Source: Pontederia crassipes (lineage: Eukaryota; Streptophyta; Magnoliopsida; Commelinales; Pontederiaceae). From it: a stretch of 64,000 nt of DNA. The notes beneath the pieces were generated by a model. The model worked only from the letters and a program-made list of their open reading frames with translations. It was not told where the DNA came from and made no database searches. The stretch is taken from assembly GCA_030549335.1 (NCBI GenBank), contig JAUKPH010000027.1, positions 434,001-498,000 on the forward strand, read 5' to 3'. The position numbers and the translations under genes were made by a program. This document shows positions 12,476 to 25,100 of this stretch, piece by piece. Positions within the stretch are counted from its first letter, which is position 1. Every line of letters begins with the position of its first letter.

Positions 12476-12877
12476 AATTTTTTTATATTATAAAAATTCT
12501 TTGTGACGGTTTTGACCGCTGAAACTTCGGCGGTTGGGCGATGACCGCTAAAAATTTCGATGATAGCAACTGCCGATATTTACGACGGTCGACGAAACTG
12601 TCGAAAACTTCAGCGGTCGTGACCGTCGAAGTATCGACGGTTTCGTCGATCGTCGATTTTTCAACGGTTTCACGACCGCCGCAAATATCGGCGGTCGTGA
12701 CAGTCAGAAATCCGTCGAAATTTTTGGCGTTTCTTTTCCAACCGTCGAAAATTGATTTGCGATGACCATTTTTCGGACGAATCAAATCCGTCGAAAAAAC
12801 CGTCGAAAATGACGTTTTCGACAGTTTTCGGGCAAATTACGAAACCGTCTATAATTGCCATATTTCTTGTAGTGTCA

Positions 12878-15084
12878 GCATATGGGCATTCTAGACATTC
12901 ATAAATAAAAACGAACAGTAATAAGGTACAAGTAAGGACATAATTAACCTATCATAATCCTCACCTCTTCAGCACTAAACCAGATCATTTTAACCATGAC
13001 AACACACTACAGCCTAATGTTGATAGTATTGAACCCAAAATAGCGTACTAAGACTGAAGACATCAAGTCAATGCTCACGATCAATGAGGATTTATATCAA
13101 CATTTTTGGTATGCATTCGTGAGAAAAACTACGAGAGTGATCATGCATTATATAAGAGGAGTAGCACCCAGCCCAACAGATCCAAGTGTGGCCAACAATA
13201 ATCGTCAGGAAAAAATAGAGTTGATTAAGTATTGGCATGCTGTCTAAAATCAAATTAAACATCCACGAGTTATCCAGACATACTCTCCTACTCATTCCAG
13301 CATAAATTTTAATCTCAAACTAGTCCTTAAAACATGCAAATCATTCAGAAAACTATCATATAACCCAGATGTCGAAAACACACTTTTTACATATCTTTTG
13401 ATTGATTCTTCGATGCGCTCTAGTAGTTCCTTATCCGCTTGTGCATCTTCTTTTTCATCTGGACCTCCTATAGAAGTTGTTGGTCGAAGCAAAAATGATG
13501 GTGGTAGAATCAGTGGCGGAGCCATCCTACTTGTTAAGTGGGCTCACAAATAATAAAATTTAGAAATATTTATCAATATAAAATATAAAATTTTATTAAT
13601 TTATTTTCAATTTTAACATTTGGCACAAAAAAACTTATTTAAAAATATTCATTTTTTAGAATAAACAAGAAGACTAAATTTATTTTAATTTTAGTTTTAT
13701 AAACACACATATATAATGTATAATTATAAATATTCATAAGCATTTTAAATACAAATTGATATTAAAAATATATACTCTGAAGAAATGTATTCTCCTCATT
13801 ATATAGAAAGTAGGATTAAATAGTCATTTTAATGTAAAATTATACAATGAGCTCATTAAAATAAAAAATATATTTATAAATATATTTCCTAATGGAAATT
13901 ATTTTTTCAAAGATATTATTTCACATTATTGTTAATTACATTTAAATTATTTATTAATGTAAAAATATTTATGAATAAAGTAATTATTAAATGTATATGT
14001 AACATATAAATTATTTAATTATGATGATAAAAAATTGAACATTTTTTAAAGATAAATCAAAATATTATATATTCACAGAATCTTCAATATTTATGACCTC
14101 AAGCCCAATTAATATTGTTAGAATTAGAAAGACTAAAAATATTAGGTTAGGAAAAATTAAACTTTACAAAAGTAGTTTAGATATTAAATAAATAATAAAT
14201 GAGCATGTATAATTTATCATGTATATAATTTTTTGTGTAAAAATAAAGTAGAAGGTGAAAACATATACTTCAAAAATAATATTTATGGTGTCCTAGCACT
14301 AAACCGTATAACACACCAAAGGGGAAAAATGAGGGGAATCCCAAAAGAAAATAAAAGAGGCTTAAAAGACATAATGGTGGAGGTTTTCATACATTAATTT
14401 TTTAATGAACATGATGGAGGTAAGTTACAAATCCTCAAAATGTATGGGTATTATGGATAAATCGAAACTGGCCCCTCTTCGTTCCTTTCCTTGGACTTTC
14501 AGACGTTTGAAATATTTTTTATTGACCATCGGTTGAGTTGTCGTCTTCCTCGGCGCCTGCTCTAATTTCAGATGTCTGAAAGTTTGATGTCAGTAATTTA
14601 GAAAGTTTTAAATTTTTAATTTTAGAAGAGTTAGTATAACAAATTTGAGGTTAATGAGTATGTTAAGTATCTGCTCTACACTTCCGCGTAGAACGATTAT
14701 TTTTTATCATTTAATTAATTTAATTAGTATAATTCATCATTAAATTGATTATATACTTTTTAGATGAAAATATATATATATTTATTTGAATAATTTGATA
14801 ATAAAAATATATCATCTAAGTCTAAATAAATTATAACTATTGAATTAGTCATATTTGTTAACATAACTTGATCGTGATCATCGAATAGTTGAATGATCTT
14901 AATTTGAATCACCTTTATTACTTAATATATACTTTAATTTGATATATAATTATTTTAGTAATTTACCGAATAAAATTAGTGCTCTCAATTTTATTAATTC
15001 TACATCTCTCTCTATATATATATACCTTTAAATTTGTGAGAAATTATCATTTTTATCTCTTGAATAATGTTTCAACCACACACG
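12878..15084. other. AT-rich intergenic DNA, no gene seen
   Basis: Short frames near 13092-13525 have no recognisable domain. A GTGGCGGAGCC phrase at about 13513 is of the kind common in plant repeats, but no element could be delimited. From about 13560 to 15080 the sequence is almost pure low-complexity AT. Confidence 0.5.
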
Positions 15085-15343
15085 CCCCAACTCTAATCTC
15101 TCCGCATTCCCGGACTGGAGCCGCCACGTCACGCGCGGCCACGCCTTCACGCTTTGGCGCGCGTTCAGTGGAGCAGTTGACTCGGCGTCACGGTGCCCGG
15201 TTGGCGCACGTGGGCTCCCACGGGCTCACGCGGGCGACGTGCGCGGTTAGTTTCGCACGGACGATCCGCGCGGATCACAACGGCGCTCCCCGCCCTCCAC
15301 ACCACGCGACTTATGTATGATGCTGCTCCCCCATCACCACCTT

Positions 15344-15383
<40 letters not shown>

Positions 15384-15385
15384 AT
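15085..15385 (+). promoter_or_regulatory. GC-rich promoter-like island without a recognised gene
   Basis: A 250-bp GC- and CpG-rich islet in AT-rich DNA. It contains ACGT cores of the bZIP/bHLH type (GCCACGTCAC at about 15122, GCACGTGGGC at about 15206) and repeated CGCGCG/CACGCG phrases. A pure CT tract ends at 15380, an arrangement usual for plant core promoters and 5' leaders. No open frame with coding features follows within 2 kb. The bases after the CT tract, CTCTCGTAATATAG, could be a splice donor. Promoter activity is an inference. Confidence 0.4.
15347..15380. repeat. (CT)n microsatellite
   Basis: 17 CT units at the downstream edge of the GC-rich island. Confidence 0.95.
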
Positions 15386-17370
15386 ATAGTAGCATAAAAT
15401 TATAGCTTAATTTATTCATGCTTATGAGTTATGATAGAAAATAATTAATCAGGACTTTTTATGCCAACTTTTTGGAATAATGGAATAGTACGTGTGGGGG
15501 TGTGCGTCTGCGTTCTGCTTCTTAGTTGTACAATAATAATATTCCCGAACATGTAGGAATCGTATTAATGTCAGCAAATTCATACTACCTGGTTGGCATG
15601 GATAATTATCCCATGTCTGCTCCACGACGTGATTAATCAACTTCAAAAGTGCGTAGCTGCACCCATTAATTTAGTTTAAGGTATGTATAAGTTGTCTTCT
15701 CAATGTCTAATTTAGTTTTCATTCTAAGGTAGCCACTACTAAATAAAATGAGAGATACTAACGAAAATTGAGACGAAGAAATAAACAGTTCCTCATTTAA
15801 AATTATTAATTAATGCCATCGATTTTTTGTTAATATCAGATTGGGATGACCTACATCGTTTATGAGATGTTACGATAACGTTTGAAGAAAAAAAGGAAAA
15901 TAACAAAAAATAATAATAATAAAACGGGAGAGCACTTTTGGTCACCCCTTTAAAAAAAAGCTGCTCCTATTTAGATGATGTTATACTAGTATATGATATT
16001 TTTGTTAATATCATTGGACAGTAGGCATTTGTTTGTCAAACAAACTATCTCATTTTTTATTTTTCTTATATTTTTTAATTATGGCTAATTATTTTTTTAT
16101 TAGGGTTGTGATCCTCTCCTTATAATGAAATAAAAATGAGAAATTCCTCGACAATTAAGAAATTAGTTAAATTGTTAGGTTGGCAGATAGGCAACATTAT
16201 TTGTCTCTTCGATATAACTTTTTTCTCATCCGCATGTCAGCTTATTATCTACTCCATAAATGTGATTGAATATTGTGGTCAGTATAACATGCATGTTTCG
16301 TACAAAAGTTACATCCGATGTAGTAAAGTCTCTTTACATCTGAATATGATCACTTGAAATGTTATGAGTGAATTTTACTTTTGAAAAATAGATAATACTA
16401 TATCTTCTATATAATAAATTTCGGTCACAAAGTCACATTCTCTTTTCAAAAAAATTTCCATCTTTATATTTTTTAGTTATTATATTAATAATTTATTTCA
16501 TCATCTAATTCTTAAGACAAGCACTCGATACTCTCATTATTAATTTGTGTATTAAAATTTTAATGTCATAATTAATTACATATGTTGACTCCTTATATTC
16601 CACTGTGTTTTTCATTAAAAATAAAAAATTAACATATATAAATGCATCCTTACTTAACATAGATTGTGTTCACATACATGCCATCCACCTCCAGCATTAT
16701 TAATTTTATTGATGACTTAAATCATAAGATAGGGAAGATAAGTGATTTCTATTGAAACTTAAATATGAGTGTTTCAAGTCACAACAAAAGTTGAGTGATC
16801 CATAATAAGGTTTTACGAAAGTTCTGACTTATTTATTAAACTTGAATGATCAAAACGAATGAATTTGTAAAATTTTGATAAATGAAAAGGTAAATTTTAC
16901 AAAAAAAAAATTGAAACTTTGGAGCTGATTGGGATTTAACATATATAATTAACCATTATAATGTTATGTGAATTAAACCTTATAGAATAAAGTCTCTTAA
17001 TATATCATAAACATAAAATTTATAAGACCTTTTAAGATCAGAAAAGTACAAAATGACCTTTTCACATATTATTCGGCTTGTATCATTTTCACTCCTAAAA
17101 GCTCATTTCTAAGCACTTATTATATTCTACATTTCAAAGTGAACCACTGCAATTTGAAAAGCCTTAAATTTATACATAGACAAAACATCCAAGAAAACAA
17201 AATGCGTGGCAACGTTTTAAGAAGAAAGCAAGTACTTATTCTTCAGCATTTGACTTCCTTTCTTCCTGGTAGTCTGGTACTCCAACACCTATCACCCAAA
17301 TCCTTGGTCCCAAGAAAACCTGCAAGCTCCTCCTCCTCCTCCTCCGTATTAAACCTCTCTCTCTCTCTCA
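15386..17370. other. AT-rich intergenic DNA upstream of the VQ gene
   Basis: No gene recognised. One plus-strand frame at 16136-16357 has no similarity that I can name. The last 200 bp form the upstream region of the VQ gene. Confidence 0.55.
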
Positions 17371-17377
17371 ATCAATT

Positions 17378-17392
17378 AATATATAATAATTT
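17378..17392 (+). promoter_or_regulatory. TATA-like box of VQ gene
   Basis: TAATATATAATAAT lies about 150 bp before the chosen start codon, preceded by a CT-rich tract. A TTGAC W-box core is found near 17249. W-boxes bind WRKY factors, the usual partners of VQ proteins; a functional link is only inferred. Confidence 0.45.
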
Positions 17393-17535
17393 TATGTCCT
17401 GCACTCCTCGTCCTCAACTTTGTATACTTGTTCCCCATTAACACCACTTCTCTAGCTACTCCTGTGCATGTCTATAATACCTCCTGTACTCATTATTCAC
17501 CAACCTTACCTGATAATTATAAACTATGTATAAGC

Positions 17536-18039
17536 ATGAGTCCTAAGGATCAGCTTCTCATGGCTCCGACAACGCAGCAGTCTCCCCTCGCCCTGCACAC
17601 CGCCAGTTCACGTCCGATCACGAAGTCGAGGCCCAAAGTGCGAATCGTGCACATATTTGCGTCCGAGATCATAAAGACGGACGCCGCCAACTTCCGGGAT
17701 CTCGTCCAACGGCTCACCGGGAAGCCCCCCAAGAGCTTGGACAGCAACGTTGGAAGGAAGAGGAGGAGGAGGAGCGAGACCAGCAAGAAGAATGCGGAGC
17801 TTCCCGTCGTGGTGATTGACGGATCAGAACGAACGGGAAAGCTGTCGACCGCTGAACAGCGACGACGACGAGACGACGGAGATTCCAAGTGCCGCGAGGG
17901 GGGAGCCGAAAGGGGTTCCTCGGAGGAAGAGGAGATAGAAACGTTGTGGATGGATGATGGCTCAGGTGAGAGTAGCAATTGCCTACGTGAGTTGGAGGAG
18001 ATTGATGGGTTCATCCGAGAGTTGAGAGATCTGCTGTGA
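17536..18039 (+). CDS. VQ motif-containing protein
   Basis: Intronless frame of 167 residues. The VQ motif FRDLVQRLTG is at residues 53-62, preceded by KVRIVHIFASEIIKTD, an arrangement typical of the MKS1/VQ8/VQ20-like group of plant VQ proteins. A basic cluster RKRRRR (74-79) is a probable nuclear signal. The C-terminus is acidic (SSEEEEIETLW) and ends in a Leu/Glu-rich helix. VQ proteins bind WRKY transcription factors through this motif and often link MAP kinases to defence or growth genes. The start at 17536 is chosen because the 36 upstream in-frame codons (from 17428) look like leader, not protein; MAPTTQQ at 17560 is an alternative. Intron absence and short length are normal for the family. 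Confidence 0.88.
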   Translation: MSPKDQLLMAPTTQQSPLALHTASSRPITKSRPKVRIVHIFASEIIKTDAANFRDLVQRLTGKPPKSLDSNVGRKRRRRSETSKKNAELPVVVIDGSERTGKLSTAEQRRRRDDGDSKCREGGAERGSSEEEEIETLWMDDGSGESSNCLRELEEIDGFIRELRDLL

Positions 18040-18758
18040 GCCTCTTCTGCATGATCTCTTGATTGCCAAAAGCATTGAGTTCTGTTCTAATATATATCTT
18101 GTTAATTATCAGTAGTTTTGCATGCGATGGCCAAAATCTTAGTCTTCTTCTTTTGCTACTAACTCTTGCAAGTTGCATTTTAACTTAGTCTTAGTCTTCC
18201 TCATGATCTCATCCATGCAACTGGTATTTGGTTTCTCTTTCTTGGTGCAATGTTGATGCTTATTTATTTAATAGATAGATCGATCAAGTTTTTATATGCA
18301 ACTCTGAAAGTGACTATATATTATTGCACTAATGAATCTTGCTTATTTATTTAATAGATAGATCTCAGGTCAAAATTAAATAAGTTTTGGCTGCTTATAT
18401 TCTTTTTCCGTAATATAGTTAAAGGTTGCCAACAGTAATAAAATGCCCAACTTGAGTTCGTTCTTATTTTTTTCCTTCTATGATACATTTATCTTCCAAT
18501 CGTCCAATTCCAATGTACTGCATTCTTGATCGCCAAAATAAGATTTAATATATATTGATTAACTGCGGTTCATGATGCGAATGAAGCATTTTATTTGCTA
18601 CTAAGGTTATAAGCCTACTAAGGTTATAGTACTACTTTTGGACAATTAATCAATTGCTCACTTTTTCTGTTTTTTTTTTCAATATGATCCATCTGCAGCC
18701 AAATAAGGAATAGGGGAAAAAATAAATCATAAACATTATATATTGCTGCATTCCAGAC
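18040..18758. other. 3' flank of VQ gene
   Basis: AT-rich, no gene. A 23-bp phrase, GCTTATTTATTTAATAGATAG plus TC, occurs twice, at about 18259 and 18341. Confidence 0.5.
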
Positions 18759-18761
18759 TTA

Positions 18762-19339
18762 GGCTATGTTTGACAAAGTCAGCGGTTTGATTAGAGAATA
18801 GCGGTTAATTATTAGAGGATAGCGGATAGCGATTTGTTTATAAATCTAATAAAATCTGTTTAGTAAATATAATGGCTAAATTAGGGTATTATATAAAATG
18901 ACAAAAATAGACATAACATATAATTTATGACCATTTTTATATACATTATATTCATATAATTTAATTTAAAATAATTATTTTGAATATTAATACTTTTTAA
19001 AATCTTATTTAATATAAAATATTGATTAATTCAAAATATAAAAAACCTTATTTGGGTTGTAAGTAAAATTAAAAATGTGATATACAAAATAAAAATAATA
19101 TATGATGTTTAATAAATAAATAACTCTTATTTTAAAAATGAGGGTATAATAGGAAGAAAATACGAAAAAGATATCTCTATACATTATAAGCTAGTAGGAG
19201 TAGCTTATAGCGTTTTGTGTTCAAATCTCTAAACGCTATTGAGAAAAAATATTTATCAAACGCTTATAGTAGTATTTTTACTCTAACAAAATGCTATCCG
19301 CTACTAAATACTCTATTTTTTTACATGTTAAACAGTGCC
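18762..19339. mobile_element. Tourist-like MITE (PIF/Harbinger type)
   Basis: A 578-bp AT-rich element with imperfect terminal inverted repeats. The left end is GGCTATGTTTGACAAAGT; the right end, reverse-complemented, is GGCACTGTTTAACATGT. It is flanked by TTA at 18759-18761 and 19340-19342, the 3-bp target duplication usual for Harbinger/Tourist elements. Subterminal AGCGG/CCGCT phrases also pair. A diverged relative lies at 37230-37815. Confidence 0.75.
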
Positions 19340-19354
19340 TTAAGCATTTTAACA

Positions 19355-19697
19355 TCTAGAGTGGTTTGGTTGGGGGTTAAAAGAAAGGTTGAGATGAAAG
19401 AAAGGAACTTTAAAAAATAAGGGAAGAGAAAGAAGAGAAATTAATTTAGATTGAATTTATGATGAAGATAAAATGAGAAGTCCTTTTTTATTAATTTTTA
19501 ATATCTTATTTTTATTTCAATTTTCATATTCTATCTTATAAATTTAACATATAAATAGACATAAAAATTAAATTATCTACATAAAATTACTATTTTTCGT
19601 TTTCTTTCTTGTCATTTAATTATATTATCCAAATAAAATTAATTATTCTTCTTAATTCTCTTCCATTTTCCTTAATCATTCTTCAACCAGATAAAGG
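19355..19697. mobile_element. Possible MITE
   Basis: The left end GTGGTTTGGTTGGGGGTTAA and the reverse complement of the right end, CTGGTTGAAGAATGATTAAG, resemble each other and enclose AT-rich noncoding DNA. The ends are not exact and no target duplication was established. Confidence 0.35.
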
Positions 19698-20277
19698 CCA
19701 GACCGACATATGGATCATTCCATGAAGTAAGTAGAGAGAGAGAGAGCGGGAGGGAGGGGAGAGAGAGAGATCCCAGAGCCTGGCTATCTTTTGTTATATT
19801 AACATAGTAGATTGATATAAAAAGCCTAAGGAAACTGCTCAGCTTTTACGATGGGCCTCCATTCATGTGATGTGAAAGGTCCAAAGTTAATTAATTCGGA
19901 ATTAAAGGAGAAAACTCATTCGGACCTCATTCTAAGTCACTCCTCAACCGCTTAATATCACTTCATATTTTCTATTTTACTTTTATGTTTACTTTAGTTG
20001 ATCTTTTCTTCTCTTTATATGCATGTCCCTGAAAGTAAACAGCACAGGAAGACTTGGAAAAAAAATGGGATGAACTGGCACAAAATGTTTCATGTCCATG
20101 CAAGAACAAACTTGTTCTTACTAGTATGCTAGATTCGTAGTCTGGTCCCGAACCGCTCCCAAGGAGAAAATCCTAGTTCCCTCGCGCTGTCTCCGTCTGT
20201 GGGCCTCTTCCCCCTCTCGTCTCCGGCGATCCCTGTCGGAGGCGCCAGTTTAAACACATTGCTTTCATTCCTCGTCC

Positions 20278-22166
20278 ATGGCTTCACCTGGGGTGCGCTC
20301 CCCTCCTTCGGCGGTGCCCCCCGGACATACAGTCGACCCTTTCCCCCCTCTCTCCTCTAATACCTCTCTTCCTCTGCCCCCTCTCCTCATGGTATTCTTC
20401 CTCTCCCCTCCTCTGCTCCTCTCCGTCCGGCTCTGGCTCGTTCTTGGCTCAACGTGGCTCGTGGGAGCCGATCGGCTCCGCGGGCTCCCTCCTCTATTTC
20501 ACCTCGGTAGCTCCGGGAGCTCTAGGCGGCTACCTCCGTGGAAGTGGTCATCCCTGAGTTCGATATCTCCGCCTTCCCCGACTACCGGTGCAGGTGCCTT
20601 GTTAAGCGTTTTGTGGGTACTGTGGAGGCGCTCCGGGAGGGTCTGCGACTGCTGTGGGGTGCTGCCCTTCCCCAGATCTCGCCGCTTGGTAACTCTCTTT
20701 TTCTGTTTGTTTTTTAGACTGATAGTGCGCGTATGCAGGTGTTGACTGGTGGTCCGTGGGAGTTCGGCGGCCATCTTTTGCGGCTGGCTTCGCTCTCGCC
20801 GTTCCTCCGGCTCGACTCGGCTTCTGTCGCGGACATCCCCCTCTGGCTTCAGTTCCTTGGTCTACCTCTTGAACTCCGTAATCCTACCTCCCTCAAACGT
20901 ATTGCGTCGGCTTTTAGTTCTATTCTTTGCGTTGATGAAAACTCTCTCAGCTCCATAGACGCGCCCTGTGCCCACGTTTGTGTTGAGATTAACCTCACTT
21001 CTCCTCTCAGACAGGCCATTTGGATCTCTCTTCCAAATGGTGACCGGTACCTTCAGCAAGCAGCGTACGAGAACCTCCCTACGTTTTGTTATCGCTGTGG
21101 TACCATTGGCCACCATCTGGAAGCCTATCCTCAGGCTACGGTCGGAGGTTCTCTGTCGGCTACGCTGCTCTTTGGACCCTGGATGCGTGCTTCTCACCCT
21201 GCAACCGGTCCCTTGAGCTCGCAGCCGCTTCCCTCCAGCCTCCCGGCGTTGGATCTCAATTATCCCTCGCACTTTCAGCTCTCATCGGAAGCTCGTCGTG
21301 AGGCTGGTAGCACAGGTGGTACGGCTCCCCGTACCGCTGGTGCTCGCCCAACGGCTGGAAGCACCCCGGCCTCGGCTATCGCTGACGTGGCCGCGGACGT
21401 GGATGTGCGGGTTGGCCCACCTGGCACGTGCGTGGCGACTGTCAGACCACCTGGCTCTCCCGCCACATCACCGAGCCATGGGCCTCCTATCCCGCGCTCC
21501 TCATCGCTCACATCTCACGGCTCTCGTTCGTCTAACGTTACCTGTGTTTCTTCTGATCTGACAGGTACTAACACACCCTTGACTGCTGGGGATCTCCAAT
21601 CGTCGCCTCATCTCAGCCGTCCACGTGGCCCAGCACCTCACGATCCTAACTTAATTCTCACCCTCTCCCTTAATCCCTCTCTTTCTACTCTCTCCTCACC
21701 CCGGATCGGCTCTGTCGTTCCGCCTCCCCCCTCTTCTTCTGGCTGCTCTGGTGCTCCTCCCTCCTTGGCCGTTGTCGGGGTGGGAGTGGGCGGGCCTCCG
21801 AGTGGCCCTCTTTCTTCCCATGAGGCTCTCGTCTCTTGTGTCTCTGCAGGTTTGCTTGCTGCCGAGGATTTGGATGGTGACTCTTCCCCGGAGGAGCCTA
21901 ATTCCGATCTGCTTTCGGCTCCGCGTCTGGAATGCAAGAAGTCCTGGCTCCTCAAGCCTATGGCTCCTACTCCCACTCTTCGTCTGCGTCCATCTCCCGC
22001 CCCGGCTAGGGGTAAAGGTAAGAAGAAATCTTCTTCTATTACGGCTAACTCACTCTCTTCTGTTGATGTTTTGCAGGGCCGGTGGGCGACCTTCCTTTGT
22101 TATCATGAAGATTCTCGCTTGGAACTGTCGCGGCGCATTCCGTTTGCGGGCTCGCGACATGATTAA
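20278..22166 (+). pseudogene. LINE ORF1 (DUF4283-like + zinc knuckle)
   Basis: Nucleic-acid-binding first protein of the LINE. The start is ATG 20278 (MASPGVRSPP). After a frame change, a DUF4283-like domain follows (about 20545-20990, VVIPEFDISAFPDYRCRCL through WLQFLGLPLELRN), with an in-frame TAG just before 20733. A knuckle CYRCGTIGHHLEAYP sits near 21085; its last expected Cys is Tyr. The rest is a Pro/Ser-rich tail to 22166. It overlaps the ORF2 start by about 60 bp in another frame, as usual for plant L1s. Confidence 0.85.
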
Positions 22167-25100
22167 AAATCTTATTCTTTCTCACTCTCCAGACTTTGTA
22201 ATTTTATTAGAATGCCATGTTGGGTCTATAAAATCTAAACAGGTGCTGCGTCGTCTCGGGCCTTCCTGGTCCTGCACTTTTTGTGCTGGTACAAGTGCTG
22301 CTAAAGGTATTATCCTCGCCTGGCGTGGGCAGGATACGCAAGTTACCCCTTTACTTACCTCCGATCATTTTTTGCATGCGGCTGTCTCTTTTGATAACTT
22401 CCATTTCCTTTTATCTTGTATTTATGCTAGTCCTCTTCCCTCTAAACGCAATATTTTGTGGAACTCACTTAATTAACTCTAATGATTTTCCTTGGGCATT
22501 AATTGGCGACTTTAATTGCATCTTATCTTCTGCCGACAAGAGTGGGGGCAAGCCCTTTGCTCCCACTCGCTCTACTACCCTCCTTAATTATTTTATTCAT
22601 AATCATGGTCTCATTGACCTTAACTTATCCGGTAATCCCTATACTTGGACAAACAATAGGTCGGGCCATGCTAGAATTCTCTATCATTTAGATCGTATGC
22701 TTGTTAGTCATCATTGGATTTCTACCTTCCCCAATCTCGATCTCTCTGCTCTCCCGCGGTGTGCTTCAGACCATGCCCCTCTCTTGTTTCAATCGGACTT
22801 TAAAATCCCCCACTCTCGTGCTTTTAAGTATGAGCATTTTTGGCTTCCCCACCCGGAAGCCAAAGCTATTGTGTCGCGCCATTGGCCCTCCCCTTCCGAC
22901 CATCTCCCCATCTCCATTGCCCTCAGTCGTATCCGTTCTGATACGCTTCGTTGGAACCGTGATGTTTTTGGTAGGCATGAAACTCGTGCTCTTGATGCTC
23001 TTGCCACCATCTCTCTTCTTGAGCACCGTGACTCCTCTGTGGGCCTCTCCATGGAGGAACTCGGGCATCTCCAAGCCTCCTATCAACTCCACGCTCCCCT
23101 TCTCCGCCAGATTAGTCTTAAGTGGTGGAGTAAGGCGCGTACTTCCTGGCTCCAGCACGGAGACAGTAATACTAAATTCTTTCATATCCAAACCTCTATC
23201 AGACACAAAACCAATTTTATTCGCTCTGTTTTGTCCGAGTTCGGTTCTTTACTCACACGCCCTGATCACATTTCTCAGTGCTTCGTGGATCACTATCAAT
23301 CCCTCTGGGCATCCTCACGCCTAGATGAGCCTCCGCCGGCTGCCTGGCCTATACTTCCTTCTTGTGATCCTTCCTTTTTTCCCGCCCTCACTCATCCTAT
23401 CACCCCGTTCGAAATCACATCCGTGATTTGGAGCATGCCTTCGGGCCGCGCTCCGGGTTCGGATGGCTTTACCATTGATTTTTATCGTACTATTGTTGGC
23501 CCAAGTATCATCTCTACTATTCAAAAAGCCTTTCTTACCCTTCATCTCCCTGAGGACCGGGGTAAGACCTCTCTTGTCTTCATCCCTAAAAAATCCAACC
23601 CTTCGACCATTTGGGATTATCGCCCTATTTCCTTGTGTAACGTACTGTACAGAGTGTTTTCTAAAATTATTGTAAATAGGCTTAGGCCTACTTTAAACAC
23701 CCTTATCAGTCCAATGCAATATGCTTTTATCCCTGGTCGCAGCATTCAGGATAATATCCTCATTGCGCAAGAGCTCTCTCACTCCCTCTCCTCCGGCCGC
23801 GTTAAGCATATGCTCATCAAAGCTGATATGGAGAAGACGTTTGATCGCGTCTCTTGGGCTACTATATCCACAGCTCTTTCTCTCATGAATTATCCCCCAT
23901 CCTTCATCTCCTGGATTGATATGTGTATTCAATCTCCCTCCTTCTCTTGTCTAATTAACGGATCTCCCTCGCCATACTTCAAGTCACATATGGGTATTCG
24001 TCAGGGGGACCCCTGTCGCCTTACCTGTTCATTATCATCTCACAAGTCTTTACCTCTCTGCTTGAACCCAGTATTGCTACTGGTCGTATCAAGCCTTTCA
24101 TCTTAAATAATTTTTCCTTAAGTCATTTGCTCTTTGCGGATGATCTTCTCATTTGTCTTCGTGCCTCCCTGCCTAACTGTCATCGTATTCTTGAGATCCT
24201 CAACTCCTACGAGGTCCTCACCGGCCAAAAACTTAACCCCCTTAAATCTGTTGTATATCTTCCTACTAAGCCTCATCTCCGTCGTAGGCTTTCCATCACT
24301 CGCACATTGGGCATCCAATCTGGTGATTTCCCTTTTACCTATCTTGGGGCCCCCATCTCTCCCAAATACATCCCGGCTTCTAAGCAAACACTTATCCTTC
24401 ATAAAATCTCTTCTTGACTTTCTGGCTAGTGCCGTCGCTTGCTTTCCCAGGCTGGGCGAGCCACTCTTATTAAATCCACCCTATCATCCATGCCCACTTA
24501 CCTTCTTGGGGTGTCTCATTTATCCATGAGCACCCTCACCTCTCTTGAGAAGCATAGTAGGTCCTTCCTCTGGGACTCTGGTAATGGCCATAGGGCGGCC
24601 CATCTCATTAATTGGGGTACCGTCCAGTCTCCCCGCTCCGAGGGTGGTCTCGATATCTATAATGTCCACTTCATCAGGATCTCTCTCCTAGCTCATCGGG
24701 TTCTCAGTCTCCTCAATAATACTTCTTCAACCCGGGCCACTCTCATTCATGCTAAGTACGGACCTATTGACCTCTGGCAGCCTTATAATTCCCTTAGAAT
24801 TGCTCGGTCTTGGAAGCTTATTCTTGAAACTATTCCCCACATCCGGCTTGGCTTTCTCAAGTCATTGGTTGTGGCTCCAACACTTCCGTTCTTCACGATC
24901 CCTGGATCTCCTCCATCCCGCTCAGCAGGCTGCCTACTTTCATTAATATGGACGTTGACATCTTCCTTCTTGTCTCGGACCTCATCATGGATCATTCCTG
25001 GAATATCGCTCTGCTTGCTCAACTTTTTACCTCTTCCACCTGTACGGCTATTTGCAATATTTACATTCCTACTACTGCCTATGATGACGCGTGGGTCTGG

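Larger units (their letters stand above)
11242..12874. mobile_element. CACTA (En/Spm-type) element, non-autonomous
   Basis: The element begins CACTACAAGAGAATTA at 11242 and ends TATTTCTTGTAGTG at 12874, the inverted CACTA terminus. A 3-bp target duplication, TCA, flanks it at 11239-11241 and 12875-12877. Subterminal regions are packed with short direct and inverted copies of CGACGG/CCGTCG phrases, the usual transposase-binding arrangement of this superfamily. There is no transposase frame. The middle (about 12080-12480) is a GC-rich segment with imperfect tandem repeats built on GGCGGCCGGATC. At 1633 bp it depends on an autonomous partner for movement. Confidence 0.93.

Noticed and set aside
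20017-20026. ATATGCATGT matching 26213-26222 as a target duplication of the first LINE
   Set aside because: It would add over 100 bp of AT-rich, non-LINE-like sequence to the leader, and the 10-mer contains the palindrome ATGCAT. A chance match is likely, so the 5' edge was left at about 20140.
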